Positions 25,964 through 33,804 of a stretch of 64,000 nucleotides of DNA are shown one piece after another. The notes under the pieces are model-generated. The model worked only from the letters and a program-made list of their open reading frames with translations. It searched no databases and was not told the DNA's origin. This stretch comes from Pontibacter roseus DSM 17521 (lineage in GTDB: Bacteria; Bacteroidota; Bacteroidia; Cytophagales; Hymenobacteraceae): assembly GCF_000373265.1 (NCBI RefSeq), contig NZ_KB890769.1, positions 1 through 64,000 on the forward strand, in the 5' to 3' direction. The position numbers and the translations under genes are program-made. The stretch's first letter is position 1; each line of letters opens with the position of its first letter.

Positions 25964-26608
25964 CTATTTCCGAAGGCCTAGCTTGATGTTGGCTTTGCTT
26001 TCCTCGCCTTGCAGCAGGCGGTTGATGTTCTTGCGGTGCGTAAGCGCCACCACGGCGAACAGCACAAACCCAAACACTATCAAAATGGGATTGTCAGGAT
26101 GAAAGCGTGGCAGCAGCAGCAGGATAGGGAAAGCCAGCGCGGCAATCATGGAACCCAGCGACACATAGCGGGACGTGAAAAGCACAATCACAAAGATGAC
26201 CATACACATCAGCGCCACTTCCAGGTGAATGGCCAGCATCATACCCAGCAGCGTAGCCACGCCTTTGCCACCCTTGAAGCGCTCGTATACCGGGAAGATG
26301 TGTCCGAGCACGGCTAGCGCCCCCATTATGAGCTTATAGATAATCAAATCATCGGCTTCCACGGCGTTGAAGATAACCAGCAGACCGGCCAACGAAGTGG
26401 CTACCCAGCCTTTGAAGATATCAATCAGCATCACGATGGTACCTGGCTTTTTGCCGAGCACCCGGAAGGTGTTGGTGGCACCAGAGTTCCCGCTACCATG
26501 CTGGCGGATGTCCATCCCATAGTAAGCTTTGCCTATCCAAACAGCCGTCGAGATAGACCCAATCAGGTAAGCAGCAAGAAAAAGTATTGCAATCAAAAGC
26601 ACGTCCAT
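25964..26608 (-). CDS. plsY: glycerol-3-phosphate acyltransferase PlsY
   Basis: Transfers the acyl group of acyl-phosphate to glycerol 3-phosphate, the first step of membrane phospholipid synthesis. The 214-residue inner-membrane protein has about five membrane helices. The three conserved motifs are GSGNSGATNTFRVLGKKPG (near residue 38), FKGGKGVAT (near 112) and the loop before the last helices. The C-terminal tail is basic. It is a single gene with its own terminator. Confidence 0.94.
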   Translation of the reverse strand: MDVLLIAILFLAAYLIGSISTAVWIGKAYYGMDIRQHGSGNSGATNTFRVLGKKPGTIVMLIDIFKGWVATSLAGLLVIFNAVEADDLIIYKLIMGALAVLGHIFPVYERFKGGKGVATLLGMMLAIHLEVALMCMVIFVIVLFTSRYVSLGSMIAALAFPILLLLPRFHPDNPILIVFGFVLFAVVALTHRKNINRLLQGEESKANIKLGLRK

Positions 26609-26774
26609 GACCTGTGTGTCATTATATGAGTTTAGCCTGTAACCGCACTTAAAAGCTTTAAGTGCGGCCCAACAGCATGTTTTCTAACCGAATCGAACCC
26701 AAATATAGGAACTTGTCAATTCAATATCCAAGATTCGGGTGCAATTCCGTATACGGCTGCATCCTTAGTTGTGG

Positions 26775-29700
26775 TTATTGCCACCCCTCTTCTTCCTCTG
26801 CAGAACCCTTTTTCTTTTTCTTTTTCTTCTTAGAACCTTCGTCCTCTTCTTCCGCCACGTTAAAGCCTCCTTGGTCAGATATGGAAGGCTCGCTTGCCAT
26901 CTTGAATCCGTTCTGTCCTTTGAGATAATCTTGACGGAACTGGTCTACGAAGCGGTTTTTGTCAATAGTCTCACCCATGTACATAGCGTACTTAAGTGAG
27001 CCGCCACGTCCGCCGCTCGCCTTGGAACGAATGGCTTTGTTCACAGCCGGGTCAGAGGCAACCATCACCAGGCCATTTTCCATGTAGCCGATGTAGAACC
27101 AGGTCCAAGGATCTGTTTGCAGGTACAGGTTCACCACCGGTTCACCGTTCAAATCCTGGCGTATCTCCATGAATCCATCCATGTTGGCGTTCACGTCCTG
27201 GTCCATGACGTTGGCCAACCCAAGCTTGCCCACGCTATACCAGGCTTTGGTCTTGTTGGACCAGCGCAGGTCTACGTTATGGAACACCAGGCTGCGCTTG
27301 AGACTGCTCGACAGTTTTGGCAGCGGAACGTAGCCACCCTGGTCTCTGTACTTGCGTGCATCACGGTTTCCAATGAGTCCGGCTAATTTGTAAACCATCT
27401 CCTCGTCGCGGCTTATACCTGTGCCGTCTCTGCTCACCGTCTCAAAAATCTTTTTAGAGATGGCTGCAATTACCTGGTTGGGTACAGACAGGTCAAAGGC
27501 CATGAGAGCGTCGATGTCATACCGGCTGCTGTCGGAGTTAGCGCTTCCGCTGCCAGCCGCCTCAATGTTGAAGTGCTTGAGCGGGGCTACCAGGTTGAGC
27601 TTGCCGTTGAAGTGGATGGTCTTGGTCGTCTCGTTGTAGCGCAGTTCATTGCCTTCATAGGAGTCCGCTACGGCACGCGCCGCATTTATCAGCCTGAATT
27701 CACTCAGGCTCTTGTCATACGAGAGGTGCCCATCCACTGTGAAGATATCCAAATCGTCTTCGTATTGCTTCTTCGACACGAAGGTGTTGTACAACTTGGA
27801 ATCTCCTCTAGACAAATGGAGTCCGGTATGGAGTCGGGTGCCATCGGCTGCCTTTGGATTGATAATGGGTATGCGCACGTTATCTGGGTTCAGCGAGTCC
27901 TTCTTGAAGGGGAACCAGTCTGAGTCTGCCTCATTGCCGGTGAAGTTGAGTTTCAGGTCGCCATCAAAATCCATGTCCGGCCGGTAGGAGTACATCTTGA
28001 CGTTGCCCCGGTACCGGATGCGTGGGAAAATGTAGAAATTCTCTCCCTCATCCACCCGTGACAGCGCATAGGTCGTCAGGATTTCCTCTTTCTTGTTCAG
28101 CGGATGCTCGCCATATGTAAACTCTGCGAACTTCAGGTTGAAAGAGTCTGACGCGGCGTTGTGATAGTCGCGTGAGGCCACACCGGTGAAGGCGTTGCGG
28201 GAGAGCACATCAATGTTGCCGGCGAACAGCTTGTGGAAATGCTTTACGGAGTCAGCCATCACGCGGGCATTGCGCAGGGTCTTGATGGTGGCATCCGCCG
28301 AAACGGCCACTCTACCGCTGTCAGGTATAACGTGCACATCCCCTACCGGAATGTAAGGCACGCCGCCCGCCAAAATGGTATTCACCTTCAGGTCGTACTC
28401 CCCGCTCTCGGCGCTGAAACGCAAGCCCGCCTGCTGCGGGTGCTGGGAGTAGAAGTAGTTCTTCCCGCCTTTGTCGTCCGCTGTCAGGCTTACCTTCTGT
28501 TTCTTCATATCCCATTTGGCGCTGCTCATGGAGGTTTTGTACTGCGCCTTCGGGAACTCGATGCTGGCCGCTCCTACCTGTTCACTGCCAAACTCCACCA
28601 TGTCCTTGTTCATGTCGTAGTTGATGGCCACATCCTGTGCCAGCATAGCGGGCCTGCCTTGCACGTCGGACTTCACTATCATCTGAGCGTGGCTGCCTGA
28701 GAAGCTGCGGCCCTTGAACAGCAACATATCTGAAACCACATTGGCTACATCGTTGTCGAGTTCCCCGCTGCCGTAAAGGCCGCCCGGTGCCAGCTTGGCC
28801 GTGCCCACGAACTTGTACTGCTCTTTGTATACCAGCATCGGGTCTTTGTCAACGAGCACATGCATGGTATCCTGCTTGGCCATCCAGTTCATCTGGTATT
28901 TCCCCAGAACAGCCTCCGGATAGTCGGCGTTGCCCCCGCCAGGTTGAATCTTTGCGCTTGTGCCTTTCTCCGTCACCACCCTGTCCAGGTAGTAGGTATA
29001 CTCAGGCGCCTCAAACGTAGAGGTCAGATATTTCAATGTGCCCCGGCTTTGTATACCTGCCGAGCTCATCATGATAGTATCGTGGGCGACGCCCTTTCCA
29101 CCAAAGGCAGGCAGCCCGTTAGGCCCCGGCACATGATAGAAACCAAGGGTCTGGTCGGGCATCATGGTCAGTTTGGTCTTGATGGGCGGGAAAATGCCGC
29201 CGGAATGGAATGTCCCTGTAAAGCCCATGCTTCCTTTACCGGCACTCAAGCTGTCCAGCTTATAGGAAGGTATATCAAAGTATACAGTACTGTCGTAGGC
29301 GCCAGCCAACACATCCGGACGGCTGAAAGCTACCTGACCACCCATAGGAGAGTCAAACTTTGGATACTCCGGGTAATACTCCCGTCCAGATTTGTTGTTG
29401 GGTTTGTTGATATACAGCTTGCCCGACATCTTGCCGGAGCGGCTTGTCATGACTTGTTCCTTTGTCTTCTTTCCTTCAGAGAAACGCTTTCTTGGTACGA
29501 AGGCTACGGTGTCCAGCTTTTGCATGTCTATCATGAACTCCTCGTAGTTGAACTTGTGCTGCGTGCCTCGGAAGGTAAGGCGGCCAGCGTGTATCTTCCC
29601 GCCAAACTCCATGTTGCGGTTATCGAGCAGGTGCACCACGTTGCTGTCTGGCACCACATACACACTAGACGAGTCGTTGTTGAAGGCTATTTTGTCCACA

Positions 29701-31553
29701 CCGCGTACGGTGAGCTTGTTGTTGCTCAGGTTGAGAGTGGCGTTTCGACCAGATGGCACCACTGACTTGATAACGATGTGGTCGTAGTCGTTGGCTTTGC
29801 GCGAAGACCCCACATAGTGCCAGGCCTTTTGTTTAAGTGAGATAAAGTTTGTCTGCCCATCATACTCCAGGAAGCCTTCTCTTGAAAGGTTCTGCGCCGC
29901 CTCCATCACAGCTGATTCTTTCAACTTGGCCGACTTGGCCACATCCGCCGCATAAAACTGGCTGCTCTTCACTTTGATGGCATATGCCACCAGCGCCTGC
30001 AGCGGGTGAAAGCTCGCCACTCCGACCAATTGCTGGTAGCGGATATTAGAGTAATAATGCGCTGACTCCAGTTGCACAGGTATAAGCGTCTTCGTGTTCA
30101 GGATAGAGAAGTTCACGAAAGGCGACTCTAAGCTCCAGAGCAAGCGCTCGGCTGTAATCTCGAATTTGTGGTAGCTGTCATAGAAAGGAGCCTTGCCATA
30201 AGTGCCTTTGTCACGCATGAGTACCAACTCCTTCGAAGGCTTGGTGTAACGCAACTGCATGGCCGGATGCGTCAGGGAGTCTTTTTGCTGGTTCTGATAA
30301 ATAGCTATGGAGGCCCTATTAGCGGAGATGATGGAATCGTTGAGGCTGTAGTTGTGGGCCATGGACCGGAACTTGCGCTTGCCATCCACAGAGACAACCA
30401 GCTCGGAAACGCTTCCGTCCAGCGGCTTGCTGCCTACGTTGTCGCCTACCAGTGTAAAGCCGCCGGTATAGGCGATGTTACTGCCCAGGCTTTTCACCTT
30501 CGCATCGTTGGTGAAGGAGATGAATTTAGGGTAGGCCCTCTCGCCGTTCTTGCCTGGCTTGGTGCTCCTGAACTCAAAGGCACCATCGATAGGTGCGTCC
30601 AATACGGCCGCGTAGGTGATGGTGGCATCCGGCACCCGGAAGGCAGCCGTTGTTATATCAAAGTTGTACTTCCGAAAAACAGCGGAAACAGGTTGCCCGG
30701 CTGCCTGCCACTCAAATGTGCCTCCTTCGCCTACAAACAGGTTGTTGGCCAGCATCAGCTGGCCGCTGGTTTTGCCGATGGAGGTGGAATCGTAAGGCGT
30801 CACGAAAGTCAGGGCAACATTTTCCAGTTTCAGCTTAGGTCCTGACACCTTGGGCTGGGCAGGTATGAACATCTTCTTGTAGTCTTCCTTCCGCTTCTTC
30901 TCGGCTGCCTTGGCATCTACTTTCTTAGGTGTGCTCACCACTGCTCCCCAGCCATCGTCTTCCGCTGCAGCCTCTGTTGCGGCAGGTTCGTCATCCCAGG
31001 AGATGTTATCCCATTCGCCTCCACTGGGTTCCTTGGCGGCATCTTTGGAAGCCGCCTTGCCTTCATAGGCAAAGCCCACACTGCCCCCGGTGGTGCGCAG
31101 CGTGTAGTGCTTGTTCTGGTACAGTATGCCGGATGTGAGGTAGCGGCTGCTGGTGCCTAGGAAACGGTCCAGGTTGGCGCCTTCCTCCTGCTGTATTGCT
31201 TTGTCCAGTACCTCCAACATGTTGTCGAGTTGGGCGCCGCGCATGTTGTGCTTGTTCACCCCGCCCACCAACATCATGAAGAACTGCTCGAAATGGGGGT
31301 TGGAGCGCAGTTTTTTGCGGTACATGCGCTGCGAGATGTCCACGACCTGCTGCTTTTGCTTAGCCGATAGCTTGTCGCCGGACCAGATGCCTTCCAAGTC
31401 AGCCGACAGTTGCTCGGCGCTGGCCACCCTGCCTGCAACAAGCAGGGCCTTCGCGTCCTTCACGAACTCATTGGGGTCAGTAGAGAGTTTGGTCTGGGCC
31501 TGCGCCGTGAAAATTGCCAGAAAAAAGATTAAGGGTAGAAGTTTATGCTTCAT
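26775..31553 (-). CDS. very large secreted protein of unknown function
   Basis: A 1592-residue protein. Signal peptide (residues 1-20, ending TAQAQ); a helical N-terminal region (about 25-150); an acidic, alanine-rich linker with many Asp and Glu (about 170-215); then about 1300 residues of beta-rich sequence with repeating short strands and glycines, ending in a Lys-rich tail (eight lysines in a row) and an acidic tip. I do not recognise a domain. The repeating strand pattern, for example near residues 1080-1130, suggests a beta-helix or a beta-groove like lipid-transfer proteins, but that is inference. It starts 18 bases after prmA and is probably co-transcribed with it. Similar long proteins are, as far as I recall, conserved but uncharacterised in Bacteroidota. 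Confidence 0.8.
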   Translation of the reverse strand: MKHKLLPLIFFLAIFTAQAQTKLSTDPNEFVKDAKALLVAGRVASAEQLSADLEGIWSGDKLSAKQKQQVVDISQRMYRKKLRSNPHFEQFFMMLVGGVNKHNMRGAQLDNMLEVLDKAIQQEEGANLDRFLGTSSRYLTSGILYQNKHYTLRTTGGSVGFAYEGKAASKDAAKEPSGGEWDNISWDDEPAATEAAAEDDGWGAVVSTPKKVDAKAAEKKRKEDYKKMFIPAQPKVSGPKLKLENVALTFVTPYDSTSIGKTSGQLMLANNLFVGEGGTFEWQAAGQPVSAVFRKYNFDITTAAFRVPDATITYAAVLDAPIDGAFEFRSTKPGKNGERAYPKFISFTNDAKVKSLGSNIAYTGGFTLVGDNVGSKPLDGSVSELVVSVDGKRKFRSMAHNYSLNDSIISANRASIAIYQNQQKDSLTHPAMQLRYTKPSKELVLMRDKGTYGKAPFYDSYHKFEITAERLLWSLESPFVNFSILNTKTLIPVQLESAHYYSNIRYQQLVGVASFHPLQALVAYAIKVKSSQFYAADVAKSAKLKESAVMEAAQNLSREGFLEYDGQTNFISLKQKAWHYVGSSRKANDYDHIVIKSVVPSGRNATLNLSNNKLTVRGVDKIAFNNDSSSVYVVPDSNVVHLLDNRNMEFGGKIHAGRLTFRGTQHKFNYEEFMIDMQKLDTVAFVPRKRFSEGKKTKEQVMTSRSGKMSGKLYINKPNNKSGREYYPEYPKFDSPMGGQVAFSRPDVLAGAYDSTVYFDIPSYKLDSLSAGKGSMGFTGTFHSGGIFPPIKTKLTMMPDQTLGFYHVPGPNGLPAFGGKGVAHDTIMMSSAGIQSRGTLKYLTSTFEAPEYTYYLDRVVTEKGTSAKIQPGGGNADYPEAVLGKYQMNWMAKQDTMHVLVDKDPMLVYKEQYKFVGTAKLAPGGLYGSGELDNDVANVVSDMLLFKGRSFSGSHAQMIVKSDVQGRPAMLAQDVAINYDMNKDMVEFGSEQVGAASIEFPKAQYKTSMSSAKWDMKKQKVSLTADDKGGKNYFYSQHPQQAGLRFSAESGEYDLKVNTILAGGVPYIPVGDVHVIPDSGRVAVSADATIKTLRNARVMADSVKHFHKLFAGNIDVLSRNAFTGVASRDYHNAASDSFNLKFAEFTYGEHPLNKKEEILTTYALSRVDEGENFYIFPRIRYRGNVKMYSYRPDMDFDGDLKLNFTGNEADSDWFPFKKDSLNPDNVRIPIINPKAADGTRLHTGLHLSRGDSKLYNTFVSKKQYEDDLDIFTVDGHLSYDKSLSEFRLINAARAVADSYEGNELRYNETTKTIHFNGKLNLVAPLKHFNIEAAGSGSANSDSSRYDIDALMAFDLSVPNQVIAAISKKIFETVSRDGTGISRDEEMVYKLAGLIGNRDARKYRDQGGYVPLPKLSSSLKRSLVFHNVDLRWSNKTKAWYSVGKLGLANVMDQDVNANMDGFMEIRQDLNGEPVVNLYLQTDPWTWFYIGYMENGLVMVASDPAVNKAIRSKASGGRGGSLKYAMYMGETIDKNRFVDQFRQDYLKGQNGFKMASEPSISDQGGFNVAEEEDEGSKKKKKKKKGSAEEEEGWQ

Positions 31554-31571
31554 AGGTTGAAGTGAGGTTAA

Positions 31572-32402
31572 TTAGCTCTTTTTGAAAATGGCAGACACCC
31601 AGTTGTTCTTAACCCGGTGTGACACATAGGCCAGCCCTAAACCGGCTGCTCGCTCCTGCAGCACAGGAAGGTCTTCGGTATAGAAGCCGCTTAGCAGCAA
31701 AGTGCCGCCGCCTTGCAGCACCTCCACGTAGGCAGGCATGTCTTCCAATAGCACGTTCCGGTTGATGTTCGCCAAAATGATATCGTAGGGACTGTCTCCT
31801 GCAATGGTCTCGGCACCTCCCAGGCGCACGTCTATTTCCGGATATCCGTTCAGTTGGGCGTTCTCGCGGGCATTCTCCACGGTCCAGTCCTCAATCTCCA
31901 CGGCCACAATCTCCTTTGCGCCCAATTCTCCGGCCATGATGGCCAGTATACCTGTGCCGCAGCCCATGTCCAGCACGCGCTTGTCCTGGTGGTCCAGCGT
32001 GAGCTGGTTCTCAATCATGAGCGTGGTGGTTTCGTGGTGGCCCGTGCCGAACGACATCTTCGGGTTGATGACGATGTCATACCTGGCAGCAGCCGGTTTC
32101 TCGTGGAAAGAGGCCCGCACCGATACCTGTCCGGCGATGAACAGGGGCTCGAAATTCCGTTCCCACTCCTCGTTCCAGTTCTGCTGCGCAATCTTCTGGG
32201 CCTGGTATTCCACCTGCGCGAGGTCAGCATAGCGGGCCAGCATCTCGTCAAGCGCCTCCTGCTCGTATTTCGCCTCATCAATGTAAGCATTAAAACCTTC
32301 GGCTGTATCTTCAAAGGTGTCAAATCCGAGCTCCGCCATTTCGGCAATCAGGATGTCGGCAAAATCAGGGTTTACTTTAAGCGATATTTCTATGAAATCC
32401 AT
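31572..32402 (-). CDS. prmA: ribosomal protein L11 methyltransferase
   Basis: Methylates amino groups of ribosomal protein L11 with S-adenosylmethionine. The 276-residue protein has the N-terminal L11-recognition domain (about 1-100) and a Rossmann-fold methyltransferase domain with PKMSFGTGHHETT near residue 125 and DMGCGTGILAIMAGELGAKE near 147-166. The post-I loop is followed by DIILANINRNVL, with the NPF-like motif as LANI. The length is normal. It lies between the DUF6150 gene (9 bases upstream) and the 1592-residue protein gene (18 bases downstream). Confidence 0.93.
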   Translation of the reverse strand: MDFIEISLKVNPDFADILIAEMAELGFDTFEDTAEGFNAYIDEAKYEQEALDEMLARYADLAQVEYQAQKIAQQNWNEEWERNFEPLFIAGQVSVRASFHEKPAAARYDIVINPKMSFGTGHHETTTLMIENQLTLDHQDKRVLDMGCGTGILAIMAGELGAKEIVAVEIEDWTVENARENAQLNGYPEIDVRLGGAETIAGDSPYDIILANINRNVLLEDMPAYVEVLQGGGTLLLSGFYTEDLPVLQERAAGLGLAYVSHRVKNNWVSAIFKKS

Positions 32403-32411
32403 GAGAGTGGG

Positions 32412-32777
32412 TTAAGGACGGCAGGCGGCGTAAGAGCGCACAGAAGTAAAATGAACAGTGAAATCAGCGAAATTGCGGTTGTCGGTCACGTATAGGATGT
32501 GGTCTGCAAAGGCTTTCTTGTCGGTGATGTACCAGATGGCCGTTCCGTCGGCGAACAGTTTGTTGTTCTCGCGGTATACCACCATGGTGGCGAAGGCTTC
32601 GTCATCTCCCAGAAACACGGTGTGTGAGGCGGTGTTCCTGTACTTGGGGTCGCGCTCCAGGTATACCGAGCCGTAAATCCGGCAGATATCCTGGGACACA
32701 GCGGCTGGCTGGGCAGGCGGCGCTGGCACCGCTATAGTTGGCAAGAGGGCCAACCATAAGGTCAACAGTAGAATCAT
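32412..32777 (-). CDS. DUF6150 family secreted protein with short internal repeats
   Basis: A 121-residue protein with an N-terminal hydrophobic segment (residues 2-17) that can act as an export signal. The rest is built from about four units of 16-18 residues, each with a phenylalanine-alanine-aspartate (or close) step followed by a strand: DEAFATMVVY, KLFADGTAIWY, KAFADHILYV, RNFADFTVHF. This layout matches DUF6150 proteins, which have no known function. It is the first gene of a run with prmA and the 1592-residue protein. A TATATTTG -7-like element lies at 32793-32800 without a good -33 partner. Confidence 0.75.
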   Translation of the reverse strand: MILLLTLWLALLPTIAVPAPPAQPAAVSQDICRIYGSVYLERDPKYRNTASHTVFLGDDEAFATMVVYRENNKLFADGTAIWYITDKKAFADHILYVTDNRNFADFTVHFTSVRSYAACRP

Positions 32778-32814
32778 ACGCTATAATTTAGCCAAATATA
32801 ACTATATCTTCAAC

Positions 32815-32853
32815 AAAAAAGGCTGCTGACATCAGGTGTCAGCAGCCTTTTTT
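32815..32853 (-). terminator. terminator after tpiA (usable in both directions)
   Basis: An 11-bp perfect stem (32821-32831 with 32837-32847) flanked by A6 on the left and T6 on the right, so it can stop transcription from either side. tpiA ends 17 bases away on the minus strand. Confidence 0.85.
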
Positions 32854-32869
32854 ATCCGCTTATGCTTTG

Positions 32870-33631
32870 TTAGAAGGATTTGATAATGTCGGTGAAGTCC
32901 CGTGATTTGAGGGAGGCACCGCCAATCAGGCCGCCGTCCACGTCTTCCTGTGAGAACAACTCCCTGGCGTTGCCGGGGTTACAGCTGCCGCCGTACAGGA
33001 TGCTGGTGTTGAAAGCCGCCTCGGCATCGAACATGCGCGACAGTTGCTCGCGGATGTAGGCGTGCATTTCCTGCGCCTGCTGGCTGCTGGCCGTGCGGCC
33101 CGTTCCGATGGCCCAGATGGGCTCATAGGCCACCACCACCTGGTCAAACTCCTCGTTGCTGAGGTAGGAAAGGCTGTCGTGCAGCTGCTTGCCCACGTAG
33201 TCGAAGTGGCGGTCAGCGTCGCGCTCCTCCAGCGGCTCGCCGCAGCAGAAGATGGGCGTCATACCTTGTGCGATGGCTGCCTTGAGTTTCTTGTAGAGTG
33301 TCTGCGCGTCCTCGTGGTGGTACATGCGGCGCTCGCTGTGGCCGATGATGATGTACTCCACTCCCACGGACTTCAGCATGGCAGCCGACACCTCGCCGGT
33401 AAAGGCGCCGCTCTCATGCTCGCTCACGTTCTGGGCAGCCAGGAACATGCGGTCGTTGCCTTGTGTGAGTTTGCCAACGCTCTGCAGGTATGGAAACGGA
33501 GGGGCCACAATGACGGTCACGTCACCGTTCACTTCGTCCTTCACCATGTTATCGATTTCCGATACCAGCGAAAGCGCCTCCTCATAGGTTTTGTTCATTT
33601 TCCAGTTGCCAGCGACGATTCGTTTTCTCAT
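32870..33631 (-). CDS. tpiA: triosephosphate isomerase
   Basis: Interconverts dihydroxyacetone phosphate and glyceraldehyde 3-phosphate in glycolysis. The 253-residue TIM-barrel has NWKMNKT with the catalytic lysine (Lys12), IIGHSERR with the catalytic histidine near residue 100, AYEPIWAIGTGRTAS with the catalytic glutamate near 169, and the phosphate-binding YGGSCNPGNA and GGLIGGASL. All catalytic residues are present and the length is standard. Confidence 0.97.
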   Translation of the reverse strand: MRKRIVAGNWKMNKTYEEALSLVSEIDNMVKDEVNGDVTVIVAPPFPYLQSVGKLTQGNDRMFLAAQNVSEHESGAFTGEVSAAMLKSVGVEYIIIGHSERRMYHHEDAQTLYKKLKAAIAQGMTPIFCCGEPLEERDADRHFDYVGKQLHDSLSYLSNEEFDQVVVAYEPIWAIGTGRTASSQQAQEMHAYIREQLSRMFDAEAAFNTSILYGGSCNPGNARELFSQEDVDGGLIGGASLKSRDFTDIIKSF

Positions 33632-33740
33632 GTTTTATGTTTGTTGATGATGGTTATACTTGATTTGACAGTCTGTGCTGCTTTACGGCAAGTTAGCAAA
33701 TAATGGTATACCTCTCCCCTACCTGCCTAAAAACAGCGAC

Positions 33741-33796
33741 ACAGGTATAGCAAAAGCCGCAGACACTCATGCATCTGCGGCTTTTGCTATACCTGT
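33741..33796 (-). terminator. terminator of uvrA, with AGGTATAG words in its stem
   Basis: A 23-bp perfect stem (33741-33763 with 33774-33796) with a 10-base loop. Each arm carries one copy of the window-wide octamer (33743-33750 and 33787-33794), and a third copy at 33798-33805 touches the uvrA stop codon. Confidence 0.85.
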
Positions 33797-33804
33797 GCTA
33801 TACC

